Of a DNA stretch of 64,000 nucleotides, positions 1 through 13,802 are shown one piece after another (positions within the stretch are counted from its first letter, which is position 1; each line of letters begins with the position of its first letter). The stretch spans positions 3,083,912-3,147,911 of the forward strand of contig NC_051102.1 in the NCBI RefSeq assembly GCF_901709675.1. Reading direction: 5' to 3'. The DNA comes from Syngnathus acus. Its lineage: Eukaryota; Chordata; Actinopteri; Syngnathiformes; Syngnathidae. The notes under the pieces were generated by a model. The model was given only the letters and a program-made list of their open reading frames with translations. It was not told the DNA's origin and searched no databases. The position numbers and the translations under genes are program-made.

Positions 1-1373
1 CTGCTATTGCTTCATCCAACCCAACACTATTTTTGGTACAATATCATCTAATATAAATTGAAATATGCTTTTGTCATGATTTAGTCTAACTGAAAGATGT
101 CAGTTGAGCAGAAATCTTCTCCAGAATCATCAGACTAAGTTGCAATTTTCAATCTCGCAGTGTGTGTTTTCTGTTATACAGATATTGGCATTTAAAGTCA
201 AGGTTGCGTGAAACGTTATTCAAAACAATTCTGTATGATACCACGGTGTTTGTTGTGATATTGTATGTGCTGCAATGTAAATACAATAGTCTGTGCTTGA
301 AACATCAAGGAATACATCAATATTGAACCCCACATGAGGTGTAGTGCCATATTTTTGAAAAGTCGTACTTGTTGTTACAACCTCCATTCTTGCATTGTAT
401 ACCATACGTACACCGAAACGCATTTGTTCTGCAATCAGTGTGAATTAGGCATAAGGCTGAAGTTTGCATAGTGCGTAGTCGTCCAGGTCTCTGAACCTCT
501 TTGATTTGATTATATAATAAATATAATTATATATAATTAATATATATCAAGAAAACAGACTAATCTCATTGACCTTTATTTGACCCTGGTTCTCTAATAT
601 CTATCACTGATAATTTGTTAAAAGGAAAAACAATGCAAGAAAATTAAGATGCAAAATGATACTGTATTGTTGCTGTAGGTCATAGATCAGTTGTATTTCA
701 TGTACACTGCATCTTAACATAAAAAAAAGCAAGAGAGAGAGTTCAAAGTTGTATAGTATTGGCATACTTTTGATCAACAAAAGTTAGTTCCAGAAATGAT
801 ATGAATTCAATGAAAAAAAAAGCAAAAAAAAAAAAAAAAGAGTGGAGAGAAGTTGGTTAATGTAACTGAGATTCTGATAAAAGTTCACCAGATGACCCTA
901 AAGCCCTCATATTGATGGTTACGGATGTGAAACAGGCTTGAGGGCTTTTAAAGAATTACAGTGTAAATAAAATGGCTAGAAGCATTGAAAGAAAGAAATG
1001 CAATTGTAGACTATTGATGGGAATGGAATAAGGAAATACTTATTGGCGTTTCTAGCTAAGGTATGGTCCATTTGCTATCTAGACACAAGTTTTTTTTTGT
1101 TTTTTTTTAATAATATTAAACCCATAATGTATTTTTTTCTACACACATTGTAAATATTTTGTGGTTGCAATGTAGCCACAGTATAAAAATACAATATAAC
1201 ATTAGTGCAGAGGCATATAAAATGTTGTAGTGAACACACACACACACACACACACACAGTACACAGAGGAAGACCAGCTTCCTCGGGTGATGTTAACAAG
1301 TTTGGACTTGACCCCAAATTAAAACATACAGATAATGTGGGTCATTTAAGCACACACACACATTCTCATTAAT
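1..1373. other. 3' flank / probable 3' UTR side of f3; no gene seen
   Basis: AT-rich DNA downstream of the f3 stop codon (f3 is on the minus strand). The part near 1374 is probably the f3 3' UTR, but I could not fix a polyadenylation site. A (CA)n microsatellite lies at 1234-1258 and an A-rich run near 820-840. The open frames here are short and resemble nothing I know. Confidence 0.5.
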
Positions 1374-4300
1374 TTAAACAACTGTAGATGACTGATATAT
1401 TTGCGAGGCTCTGTTTCTTCGTCTGCAGCATACAACTGTCACTGTGATGATGACAATGAGAATTAATAGCAGGATAAAAAGTCCACCAACCAAAGCTCCG
1501 AGACTCAGCTCTAGAGGGGAAAATGAAGATTACATTTAGACAGAAAGACTTACATTTTCCAAAGAGTGCATGTACTTTACCTTGAAAGACATTTTTTTGT
1601 CCGGGGGTACACTGCTGGATGCTCCAGGCTCCTTGCTGGTGCAGTTTGTCTCTTGAGGGGATGAAAGCTGCCACCATGAAGCAGTAACTTTGATCTGCAT
1701 CCAACCCAGACACTTCTCCTTTATTGGACTTGAATATGATGTCTCTCTAGAATTAAAAAATGGAATATATTACGAGTGTGTGGGTGTGTGATGATTTGAT
1801 TTTAGGTTGCTTTTTTTTTTTATAGGATACAATATGAACATAAGATGTAGTGTCAGTTAGTCGTTTTTAGTTTTACTTTTTCACTTTAATGAAAACGTTT
1901 TTTTCAATTTTAATATATTCGTTAAATTTGATTCATTATAATTTCCCACCTATTGCCCAGTCAGCTGCTCATTTATTATTAATACAAAAAAGTGAGTTCG
2001 ACAAACCTTTCTGAACATTTGACTTATGGGAGAACCTACTAGAGTGGGTTTTGGTTTTCATCCTCCACTTTAAGTGACTTTAGTGGATATTTAATTGCAT
2101 TTCCATTCAAAGTCATAGTTCTTTAATGCTCTTACCTTTCCTGTATTTCCAGACTTGTAATAGCTGATCTTGTACTGAAGGTCACCCTTAAGAATGTCTC
2201 TGATGGTGAGTTGCCTCCCGTATTTGTGGAAACTGGTTAGAGGATCTTCGATGTTGACTCTCACTTTGCCTTCTTCCACAACCTCCACAGTGAAATTTGC
2301 TGCACTAATCTCACCTAAGCAGGAAATATAATGATCAAAGTTGAAGTTGTGTCTATTGCAAACAAGCCTCTATTGAGGCCCTCATTTACTAATACCGTAT
2401 TTTCCGCACTATAAGGCGCACCTAAAAACCTCAAATTTTCTCAAAAGCCGACAGTGCGCCTTATAATCAGGTGCGCCTTATATATGGACCAATATTGAGC
2501 CACTACAGCAGGCGTGTCCAAAGTCCGGCCCGCGGGCCAAATGTATATATCTTATATATGGACAAAGTTTTAAAATGGGCCATTCATTGAAGGTGTGCCT
2601 TATAATCCGGTGCGCCTTATAGTGCGGAAAATACGATAAATGAAAGTTCTTACGCAGCACGGTGAGACTGTAAGTTTAAAAGTTTAATTCTGTGTCTGTT
2701 TGTGCATACATGTTTGTATTGTGTGTGCATGTGTTTATCTTGGTGTAAAACTTACTCTGCCCATAAGGGTTGAAGGGTGGTGAGTAAGTGTGAGGTAAAT
2801 CGTCATCCCCATTGTCATAGTCTGTAGGTTCTGTTTGAATTTTAGCAGTATATGTCCTGTCAAAGTACAAAAGCATGAATTTGCCATACACAGAGAGAAA
2901 CCTGTCCTGTTTTTAAAAGCTAATGGGCAAATGTCTCACATCGCTTTAACAGGTACACCAAAGTGTTTAAACCAGGGGTGTCAAAACTCATTTTTTTAAC
3001 GGGCCACATTGTAGTCATAGCTTCTTTCGGAGGGCCATTATGACTGTCAACCCAAATAAATGTATGAGCACCTCATATTATATACAGTAAAAGCTACAAA
3101 ACAAACTGACAAATAACTCGTTTTCAAATCAGACGAGTAAAAACTGGTCAAATATTTAAAAAAAAAAGATATTATTAAAAGTGAAGACAATTTGCAATTC
3201 TAGTAATGACACACGAATTTGATGCACAATTTGTCTTCGCGGGCCACATAAAAGGATGTAGCGGGCCGTATCTGCCCCCCGGGCCTTGAGTTTGACACGT
3301 GGTTTAGACAAATCAATACTTCTACCAAATTATTTGCATAATGATGCCATGAAAGTCTGGGGCTGCATAGAACATGTTATTGTAAAATTTGCAGGTTGAC
3401 TTCACCTTTAAAACAAACAGATTAAAATAATATTTAAAGTATCCTCTTATTACAACAGAGTTCAGTTTATGAGGTACATACCTATCGAGAGGTTCAAGGT
3501 CAGTGGTTAGATCGCACTCTGTCTCTTCTATTTGGATGCAGTTGGGACTTTTAATCCACTTTTCACTGTTGTCCCTGATATTCACATAACATCAAATTAC
3601 TGTCAAACACGTAATTATTTTTTTCATTAAGCAGATATTTTTACAAGCGTCTGCTACAAACGGCACTGGCATTGAAGTCATGTTGTCAATGTTCTGCTTT
3701 TAAAGGAAATAAGGAGAGCGTGTGTGCGCGCACGTACGTATGTGCTGACTCACCAAGAATACTGGACAGTAAACGTGTTTGTTGATGGCGTTGTAGTCCA
3801 CATGAGGAGAGTTTTAAAATCCAGAGATACCCAAAGTACATTCTCGGCTTGTGGTGCATGTTCATCTATGAGATGACAAACTTAGTGTTATATATAGACA
3901 CACACATATAGGAGAGCATGACATCACAAAGGAAAAATATATCACCCTACCCCTAACTGGTGTTGAAAAAATGTTGAGAATTTGTGTTTAACAATATGCG
4001 TCATGTGACCTCATCATGCAGGCTAGTGTAAAATGGGAAGGATCCTTCTGTGGTAACAGCTGACGTTTGTGTGGTGAATGTTTACAGATGACCTCAACTC
4101 AGAGGAAGTATGGTGACTCTATAGAAAGAATTTTTACAACCCATTTCAGTGAGAAGAAACCAGTCACCATTCATGCACGATGACAAAACAATGACAAACC
4201 AAAAACGCAATTCCCAACCTTTTTTGTGTTGCAACACCACAAACTCCCCCTCAAATACTAAGTGATTGAAATTAATTTCATGTGTGGCTCGCCTTCATGA

Positions 4301-5598
4301 TTGTCAGTATATGAAGTCAGTATCCCACCATCTGTCTTTTACATTAGTCACCCATGTTTCACAACTGTTTTAAAATATTTAGACGTATTAGTGTCGTAAT
4401 TCAGTGACGCCTCATCATAATAAAATCTTACCGACTTTCTTGGAACATCCACGACTTCATCCTACTCACTCTTTCCCATAAACAGACCATGATTGAAGTA
4501 ATGCTTTAGGAATGGGGCTCAGCAAATGTAACCCAAAGGTGGAGCTCTTACATGATAACAAATCACAATTCTCTGCTTTTATCTTCAAAGCGTTTTACTC
4601 AAGTCTACAAGTAGATTTGGATTGTAAGCTATTTAAGTTAAAAAAAAAAAACACACATTTGCCAGGCATTTTGCTGGCAATTGTGTTCAACTTTCCCATT
4701 TTTATTTAGTTCAATACACAACAAAAAAATGTGTATTCAAACTGATGAACACTATTTTTTTGGGTAAATATTCTCTCATTTTAAATTCTAAATATTCTCT
4801 GCCACACATTCCAAAAAAGCAAAGTCATGGATAACAAAAAAACTGGGAAATTTGAGGAATCCTAAAAAATGCTAAAAAAACAAAAACAGGTTTGGAACAT
4901 CCAAAATTGGAAAACTGTATTGTGGTCTGTCAAGTCCACATTTAACTGTTTATGTTAAATTTTGTGAGATATTTTACACATTATGTTACCTTGCATGATA
5001 CATATTTGTACCCTTTATAGAGCAATCTGTACCCAAAAGTACGTTATCTGCCTACACAGCTACTGTCTAGAACCGGGCTGGGCAACATCATAAAAATGAT
5101 TGCCCTACCACACCTTTTGTAAATTGTAAATAATCAACACTTCCGGAGGTAAAGGGTCTATCATGTGCACAATGTACAGGTATAGACTAGATAAATCACG
5201 ATAACTTTCTTGTAACATCAACAGATTTAACAGGTTTTTTACATCTTGAGGTTATTCTTATTCAAGCCACCACATGATAAAGGAATAAAGAGATATTTAG
5301 TCATAAGTAACAAAAGTAACAAAAGTAAAGTTTAACATCACCAAATAACTCAAAATGATTCTTTGTGAGCATTTAGGATATAATCTCATCAACAAAAAAT
5401 TGGCATGCTCCTCACTTGCGCTATTCAGATTATAGAAAGGAATGTGAATTGGAACCACATGAGGCTTAGAGATTGTGTTAAAAATGCCTTAATGATCATC
5501 TCAGCAGTTGTTCTCTAGTATGGGACTTTACCTGCAACTGTGATAATCCAAGCAGACATGTAGACTCCAAGACAAAGAGCTATTCTCATTGAGGCCAT
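1374..5598 (-). CDS. f3: Tissue factor (coagulation factor III), complete, 7 coding exons, 284 aa
   Basis: Cell-surface receptor and cofactor for factor VII/VIIa, which starts the extrinsic clotting pathway. Coding exons in order: 5532-5598, 3754-3865, 3482-3574, 2756-2856, 2136-2314, 1581-1746, 1374-1510, all with GT-AG introns and consistent phases. Residues 1-22 form a signal peptide. Two fibronectin-III/cytokine-receptor-type domains follow, with WVSLDFKTLLMW, EKWIKSPNC...TECDLTTDLEPLD and SLYY-type strand YYKSGNTGK aligning with mammalian tissue factor. The two conserved disulphide pairs can be seen (SPNC/TEC, and SYC/IQQC). A transmembrane helix near the C-terminus (LGALVGGLFILLLILIVIIT) is followed by VVCCRRR, where the cysteines are plausible palmitoylation sites, and a short tail. 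The start is chosen as the first ATG before the hydrophobic leader. The human gene has six exons; here the human exon-3 equivalent is split in two. Whether this is f3a or f3b I cannot say. Confidence 0.93.
2392..2636. mobile_element. Palindromic MITE in an f3 intron
   Basis: Terminal inverted repeats of about 28 bp, with the core TTTTCCGCACTATAAGGCGC at the left and its complement at the right end (about 2608-2636), flanked by TA-rich target sequence. The family is common in fish genomes. The interior carries further copies of the GGTGCGCCTTATA motif and a fragment (about 2509-2540, GTCCAAAGTCCGGCCCGCGG) resembling a hAT-type element, which suggests nesting. It has no coding capacity. Confidence 0.8.
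2973..3301. mobile_element. Non-autonomous hAT element in an f3 intron
   Basis: Starts CAGGGGTGTCAAAACTC and ends with the imperfect complement GAGTTTGACACGTG. Flanks are GTTTAAAC (2965-2972) and GTTTAGAC (3302-3309), a 7/8 match, as expected for the 8-bp duplication made by hAT transposases. The interior has GGGCCACA and GGGCC-rich motifs typical of this fish family and no transposase. It lies in the intron between coding exons 3 and 4 of f3. Confidence 0.85.
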
Positions 5599-5760
5599 GT
5601 TAAAATGCGTAAATTCCTTTATCCTTCAAGTTGTGATGGCGAGTTCTTCCCTCTTTGTGTTTAAGCTGCAATGTCTTGAAGAGTGTGCGATGTGAATTTG
5701 GGGGAGCTGAAGGGTCTGATCAGGGTTCCGCCCCTCTGTTTCACTGACTGATCCCTCCCA
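5599..5760 (-). promoter_or_regulatory. Proximal promoter / 5' UTR region of f3
   Basis: Region directly upstream of the f3 start codon. A GC box (GGGGCGG on the minus strand, 5728-5734) lies about 130 bp upstream of the ATG. Mammalian F3 is driven by Sp1/Egr-1, AP-1 and NF-kB sites; only the GC box is clear here. I see no obvious TATA box, and the transcription start cannot be fixed. Confidence 0.4.
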
Positions 5761-8700
5761 CATGCCTGTCCCTGATGGAACATTCCCATAAAACGTCTTC
5801 TATCAAAACATGCGCACTTCCCTTACACTTGGAGTTATCTTTATCTAGCATCTCAGAAATACAAGAGTCTACATGTAAAACTCGCCCCACTCTGACAAGA
5901 ACCATCTGTTTGTGGGGAGTGTGTAATTTGAGAATGGAAAATACCTTGATTCCATGTTACCATGGCAGCAAACGGGCATTGTTCCAAATGGTCCAGTTCA
6001 CATTCTGCTGAAGAAACCTTTCGGATCTCTTCACATGACTACAAACAAGAGGGCTGTTATTCAGACTCATGTGGAAGTGTGAGGAGAGCAAATGAAAACA
6101 GATTTAAAGAGCAATCTTAGAAATACCAAATTTATGCGTCATGTTCTTCTGCAGGCACTAAACAAAAAGCTCAAACTGGAAATTTTTGTGAGAGAGAACG
6201 TTTACAACTTGTTTTCATTTCCAGTTTGCGACTGCAAGGATGAGCAGTTATGGATGTCACTGTCTGTTCTAATGCCAGATATTTTTAGACATTAAACATC
6301 TTGGGAACTACTCTAAATAACCATGTTGAAATCAAAGGTCTCGGTTTGTTGCAGAATGAGCAATGAGTTTGTTTGAAGTGTTCAAATATGCTGGGAACAT
6401 GCTGACTCATTGGTCTGAGTTCATTTACATAACAAATAGATTATTGGCAGGTTTGGATCGGTTTATTCCCTTCGCAATTTCGGAGCTAGTCTAGTGTGTG
6501 GTATGTGTACTATTGTGATAACATCAGACTCATATTAATTATATTTGTGCATTTATCCAACAGCTTTGATCCATGTATGAAGGATGATGATTGGATGTTT
6601 TTGTACCCTCTTACACTATGATAAGCCATATCTGAATCGAGACACGTGAGAGCAAAACAATGCGAGTGTGGACCTTGCCAGTAAACCAGAACCACATGTG
6701 TGAGCCACAGGACAAGTTTGAACACTTACGTACAAGACATTTACATTTATTTACTACATGTACTGAAATGTCAGATACGTTCATTTTGTAATACATGTTC
6801 GGAAATACAGTAGGCCTATGTTACATTTAATCAATTGTAGTGTAACAATTTTAAGTGCTTGTGGGCCTCAGTCAGTACCCCCCCTGAGAGCGGAAAGAAG
6901 CCAAAGAATGTGGGGCTTGAGAGATGCACAAACATAATACACAGATGTTCTAACTGTTGAAGTTAAGATTTTCTGGAATTCGTCTAGCGCTGCTCACTTT
7001 CATCACTGCTTAACGGAGTTTGGCAGTAAAAATCTGAGACCCACTTGGAAAGAAGAAAAGTCATTGAGAGTGTGTGGGAACATAAGGGGTTGTGTGATCT
7101 ATAAATCTCTCTGGTAGCAATAACAAGCCATGTGAATAGTGTACTTGCTCAAGTGAGACATGAACACTAACAGAAACGTTCTGAATGAGCTCTCAATATG
7201 GATTCATAAATATAACTTTCAATCCTTATATTTACATAAACATATTCAATGTTTTTTCTTGCAAAATGTAAAATCCACTAAAACATCAACTGCAATGTGT
7301 CCTGTTTGTCTGATTTCTATTAAGATAAATAAGATTTGTGATTTCATAGATTAAAAAAAATGGAACGAGGCAAACTTTAATCCGAGCATGGAGTAGTCAG
7401 ACAGGGGTGAATTTTATTCAGAAATACAATATAATAATAAAAAGAAAACACACAGTCTGACAATTATACGTTTAAGTGTCATGAATTTGTAGCTCAAGAG
7501 GAAGGAAAACACAACGTTTTCAGTGACCCAACTGTAATATGATCTGAATGTTATGAAAGCTCAGATCATCTAAACCATATGACTCCTTCCAATTCAAACA
7601 GCACACATCTGTTCCGCTACACAAACACTTTATGTTATTGTTACATGTATCACTGACAAAAGTGTCCTTTGCAGGCTCTAGAAATGCATGTGAGCATTTA
7701 GGTGGGAAATTGATATTGTGTAAAAAAATGTCAACTCTTAAAATTGGATTGTGCGGGCGGTAGTGTTCCCAATATGAAATACATTTTGCATTTATTTAGT
7801 TGATGTCTTTTTAAAACATTAAAAGGCATCACCAGAATGCAACTTGTTCAAGTACTATTACAAATCATTCTGATAATGTGTTCTGTTGTTAAAGGAAAAC
7901 CTGTTTGTGTTTTGCGGTGAGTAGTAACGTGTACAAATGTTCAACATTTACAAACATGTTCGTATAAGCACAATTTTTGATGACGCTCGAGTTTCTCATG
8001 ATCATATCGAGATATGGTCGCCCTCTGGTGGATATTCGGAGTACTATATTGTGAACAACCATGCCACTGTTCATCCCAACCACGTCGGATGCCCTTCCTG
8101 ACACAAGATTTTTTTATTTTATCTATTTTTTTGAGACATTAAATACCGTAATATTTTATTTTTGCTCAGTTATTATACCGTCAAAATCTGATACCACCCC
8201 ATGCTCCAAAGAGGGTGAAAATATCCCTGAAAAAGCCGGTGTTTATCAGATCAAATCGATCAGAAATCTACTTCAGGCAACAAATAATTTTAGCCATCGC
8301 ATTACATCGCATTATCGCTTTATTTTTTGTGAGGTTGCACAATACGCTTGCCAAGAACCACAATTGCCTGCATATGATCAATCACCTTGAGAAGTCATAT
8401 ATGTGACCTATATATTTAGCACAAAATAAAACCAAAATATCTATATTTATTCCAAATCATCACATAAAGGTGTCCAGTAGAAAGAGCATATGGTGACAGT
8501 AAAACTACAAAAAAATAATTTACATAGATCAATTTATCTATGATGACAAAAAGAAATCCATCCACGTATAGCCTGGTTTCTTCTTGTTGCTAGGTAACAG
8601 TGAAAGGGTTTGCACACATAGGAGCCTCTGAAGCTTTGCATGGCTATTTGTGTGTCATGACAGAGAAACAGCGCTGTCTTTCAGCTAGCACATACTTACC

Positions 8701-9220
8701 GACTCTTAACACGATCTCCCCTGCTCTCTCGAGTCTGTTTATCCTTATCAGCTGCAGAGGTTGAAGCAGTTTGGTTGGTATTTTTGGTGGTCATTATTAT
8801 TCGATAGAAACTTGCATGGATAGCATTGATATCAATTAAGATAATGGCAATGTATTGAAATGAGGAATTAGGTTTGTGTACAGGGATTTTTTTTAAATTT
8901 TGAAATGGTCTATGAGAACTACTAAATGCACTTCATGGGATTGAACAGAATATGTGTACTTATATCTGTAGTCACTAGTCCATACACGCGGGACAAATAG
9001 AGTCGTTAGTTTTCCATTTTGTGATCATTCAAGTTTTTCCTTGCACAAAACACCGATCCAGATAAATCGAGCGACTAATTGTGATTGGATTTTACTTTCA
9101 AAACTAAGTCACCTAAACGTTCAAATATGAAATGCGACACTTGTAAAACTTTATATTCTTGAAATTTCATGACCTTTGGAAAAGAATACATTTGTTTTTA
9201 GTAATTACTTGATCGTTATT
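5761..9220. other. Intergenic DNA between f3 and the fam110b 5' region
   Basis: No convincing exon on either strand. A fragment around 8077-8103 (GGATGCCCTTCCTGACAC) matches the inner part of a widespread fish interspersed repeat also present near 38500. The remaining frames are short, AT-rich and without recognisable domains. Confidence 0.4.
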
Positions 9221-9239
9221 GGTTAACTTTTAGCTCGTC

Positions 9240-9431
9240 CATCAAATAACGGTGCCATCCCACCGTGGCCTTTTATTGTGGAAGTTGTGAGCGGACATAG
9301 TCGTGCTCATGCCAAATGACGTGCAGTATTGCTCTCGGCTGCGAACAGGATGCTGTCAGGCCGAAAAGACGCACCGACCAAGCGATGGCAACTGTAGCTG
9401 CATCCTTTGTTTACCTGGCCTAAACAAAAAG
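9240..9431 (+). promoter_or_regulatory. Candidate promoter and non-coding first exon (possibly of fam110b)
   Basis: A locally more GC- and CpG-rich stretch in AT-rich surroundings, ending in a strong splice donor (AAAAAG before GTAAGACC, with GT at 9432). No ATG-initiated conserved frame is present. FAM110B genes have several untranslated 5' exons in mammals, so a remote first exon is plausible. Assignment to fam110b is inference and needs transcript data. Confidence 0.3.
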
Positions 9432-12400
9432 GTAAGACCCGTTAATCAACATTATGACGACGCTAATGTGGCAGATGGCTAGAAACCAGAAAATGCATCA
9501 TCCGCGGTACGCGGTACTTGTAGCGCCTCTTAAAATTGCTGTGATGCTTGAACATAGCCATTGTTCTCAAACTGTCAAATAGGCAGTAAGCCCGTTCACG
9601 TTCATTTGATACGGTATACCTTTATTATGATGAAGAGAAGTAGTGTAAGTAGTGATGGGAAGCTTTTAATATGTTCAGAGATCTGTGTGTGTCGGCACGG
9701 CGAAGCAGCTAGCTTCCATGCATGGCGGTGCTGCGATGTCGGTGAGGGTTTGGCATTGCTTTGCTGCATCACCAGCGCGTGCGTGCGTGCGCAGGTATAG
9801 TTTGTGTTTACGTCGTGCTTCGATGTAGCATCCATTCAACGCTCACCCCATCACCGATCAACGACAGAGCTTCCGGTTTGCCTGCACGATATGAATGTGA
9901 GAGCAGTTGCCTCTTTTTTTTTTTTTTTTTTTTGTTAGAAGCGTTTGCTTTTCTGTAGACACATCCCCTTATAAACTTTAGCGGCCAAGCCGTTTTGTAG
10001 TGATTAAAATATAGAACAAAGAGAACAGCCATTGATTGATTTGGCATAAAAATGCAAAATATCAGACCATCCCAATCCAGCCACTACTTCATGCTTTTGT
10101 GCGGCCATGAAAGAGTACTTGCATTCAATCTCACATATTTTCATTATTTCAGGATGTTAACCTTGCCATGTAGTCTGGGATAAGTCATGGAGTTTTTACA
10201 TCAGGGGCCCCAGTGGAAAACCTGCTGACATTGCACTGCTTCTGTCTGCATTCATGATGACTAATGCTGGATAATTTAGTGCAGGCAAACACAAACAGTC
10301 AGGAATTGTCCTGGCTCTGATTGGAGTTATAGTGTTTGGCCCAGGGCTGCTCTGGTAATGAACTGTTTGCTCTGTTTTTTTGGTTTTTTTTTTTAAACAA
10401 ACGAACATACTGTAACTGTATACTCTCAACACACATTCTACTACACTGATATATATACAAGGATTTTGAAATGACAAATTTTGTCCGGTTCCTCCACTGA
10501 TTCCCAGCAAGGCATGGGAAGAGGGAAGGCAGGGGGTTGGCTGTTTTGCTGAGCAGAAAGTGGTGCTGCACAGGGAAAGGCAAAATAACCCACGGACGAC
10601 TGCTGAGAGCTCTGTAAACTTCCTACCAAGTGTAAAAACACTACTGCGCGTCCGCACCGCCCACTCACAGTGATCGCAAACAACAAAAAGACTATGTATT
10701 ATTATTTTATGATTATGAAGTATTTTGTGTCTGAAGTTAAAATAAAAATGATATAATGGAAAATAATTTAATTTGGATTAAAAATCTGACATGATACAAC
10801 CTGGCCTGTTTACTGCAGTCGAAACACCAATATCACCCTTCTCATTAATACAACAATAATAAAACAAACTCAATACATGTAATAGAAAATTCATTTAACT
10901 TTCATAAACTTTCATTTGTATTTAATTCATTATTATTTTAATCTTTAACTATCCTGGTAATGCAATTGACAATAGATTCTCATTTGCAATATCAATCTAT
11001 CAGCAGACAGCAAAGGATATATTTACATATTTACAAGTTAATTTACAATGGGAATAGTTCGAAGAATGTCAGTCTGAATGGTTGGCAGCCCTGCACTAGA
11101 CCATTCTCAGGCTCTGTTGAATATATTGTATGTTCACAGCAATGTTAGATAATATTTTATTATGTAAGGCAGATTTTCTCAGCGGCATCTGCTCCTGATG
11201 GTACGTATGTCCATACTTTATTCGAACAGCTGCAACTAGGATTTAGTCATGAATGTTTTCATAAGATTGGATTTTAGGAGCTCTTGTATAACTAATATTG
11301 CTTGTTCTAAGAATGTCCTCCGTTCATCCTTTTGTTTGTTGTCCATATGAAAGTAAAATTGGTACTGAGTGAATCGAAAATCAAAGCGAATCAATTTAAA
11401 TCAGGGCCTTGTGGATTGAATCGACTCAATTTTGAAAATCTAAATCAATACCCATTCCCTATTATTTGTTTTTATTGTTATTCTATTATTTGTGGTATTA
11501 TTGTTCTTTCTCTTAATGTTCTCATCATTGTTATTATTGTTGTCATTTTTATTATTATTAATATTAGCATGTTTATTGTGGTTTATGTTTCTTTTGTTAC
11601 AGCTCATGTACAAGACTTTGTTAAAAGTGTAGTTGTTAAAGTGCTCACCCTATAAGTAAGGTCGAGTTGAGGTCTTCTCTAAATCTTTAAGCATTGCTCA
11701 GTAGCTCTGTGCTAAACCCATTAGCTTGGATACAACGGTGCCGTGGCTTAGTGCTTAGTTACCACTTTAGACAGCGGTTCCAGTGTTCTACTATATTTTT
11801 TTATTTTTGTATACTATATATTGGCCTATTTTATATGTGTAGTGATATATTTTAGAAAACAACTATGGCCATGGATGTATTGTTGTCCCTGTTGTCGACA
11901 CAGCATTCATGTGTTGTGATGTAATATTAAGCTCGTTGTGAGGTCGAACTTGCTTTTGCGATGGGCAACAATGTGTACCGTGATTGTGTGCTTCCTCCTT
12001 CGTCAGGTTATCAAATGCTTGATAACTGTTTGGAATTCCAGAAACTGCTCTTGTGGTAAGCTCATTCACTTTATTGTCATATGTAGCTGGTTGGTGGACC
12101 ACAGTTGTGACATGAGAGCCAAAGAAATAAATTTGTTCAAAACCAGGTCAGGTCAAAATGATATATGCTTTAAAACAAACCTTCCTGCTATGTGCGTGGA
12201 CACATTTTATAATTTCTTTGATTAACCTAAATCAGAAGTTAAAGGGACAGCTGCTTTGAGAAACTTGGCATGTGTTTAGTCTGCAGGGGCTCCTCACTTT
12301 TGTGATGTCACAAAGTCACGACCTGGTCATTTTCTTGAATAATGCGAGGCTGGTGCTTAGACAGAAGGAATAAGGAAGAGTTTGCGAATATAGATAAACA

Positions 12401-13800
12401 GAGAGGAAAACACTACTTTGCGGGTGTTTGGTGAGTAAAATGCATTTTTACTTGGCTAAGAGCTCACAATAATTGATTCAGTATGATACAACTCCTTTCA
12501 ACATTTTCTGAAATCACATGAACTGATTATTGAATTATTCATTAGGAGCAGCCCAAGCATCATTTAAATAATGTCATTTGAATTTGATTATATTTACAAG
12601 CAAAAAAATAATAATAATGGGGGGGGGGCATTTAGATCAGGAATTTTAGTCAATAGCTTTCACACCAATTTCACTGTTCATGAACATCACATGACCATAG
12701 GAAACATTACTTTGTGACATAGGCCACCAGGACGTAATGTCTTTGTCTTGGAAAAGTATTACATTTTTCAGTTCTGCATCAAAGTAAAAAAAAAAAAAAA
12801 AAGCACTCCATTGTAAGTTGTTTGTATTGTACTTTTTAATTGTTGCATTTGTCATTTTTATTAGTTAGCCCCTTGCCTAAATAATTGGCTAGCTATGTGG
12901 CTGTCTTACTTACATGTTACAAATATAATAATGTGGATTACACAGCCCACGTTGTCGGCCTCCAAGGGCTGAAAGCCTGTAATAAGATTAGAAGACTCGC
13001 TGGAATCTGGTAGTGAATTTAAGATCTACAGGAGTTCGAGGTGATATAGGGGTCATTCTTTTCACTTTCACAAGACATGCAAAACTCTTTTTGTTATTGC
13101 TGAGGCAATACATCATTATAAAATGTTGTGTTTGCAACTGATAATGGTTTTTCACCAATGTTCGTATCATTCCAGTACATGGTGTCTACATTTGGGTTGG
13201 TTTAAGAAGCAGACTCATTGTGAGACGCTTTCTCTAAATTTCTGATATAAATGTGTGACAATAATGTTTTTACCGTGATTGTTTATTTTGAAACAAACAT
13301 CACGCCGTTTTCAATAGATCCACACACGCTCATGCACACACAAGCCTCAGATATTCACGTTTTGTCAGGCAATCCCTCTTCCATCCGCCTGGGGGCAGTG
13401 TTGCTGTCTCCAGGAGAGGCGTCTCCTGTGTGAAATAAAAAAAATCATAAAACATCATATAAAGGCTCGTTTTCTGCTTTTCTATCGCCAGTTTTCAAAT
13501 GAGAAACGGGCACGTGTTCGCCGATCCACAAACGCATATTCACACATGCAGAATTGAATATTTACAGATGATTAATGCACACACGATAATAATAAAAATA
13601 AAAAAAACACGTGAAAATCACAAATGTATTTGTGGATCAGAAGAACATGTAAAAATGAATATATTTGTGAATCCGAAAAATGCGTGAAAATCATGGATGT
13701 ATTTGTCTGAATAATTCTGACAAATCTTTTGTGGTGGATGATTTACCACTGACAAACTATGCTTTTGTTGGTGATCTATTGTCAATGTTTGTGTCTTTGA
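9432..13800. other. Probable intron / intergenic DNA upstream of fam110b
   Basis: No coding exon recognised. Contains a poly-T run (about 9913-9933), a poly-G run (12620-12628) and a moderately complex stretch at 10200-10670 with open frames on the minus strand that resemble no known protein. The latter might be an untranslated exon or a conserved element, but nothing in the sequence decides this. Confidence 0.35.
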
Positions 13801-13802
13801 CA

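Noticed and set aside
10196-10657. 153-codon minus-strand frame
   Set aside because: No known domain, ends in low-complexity sequence, no splice-supported neighbours; treated as non-coding.
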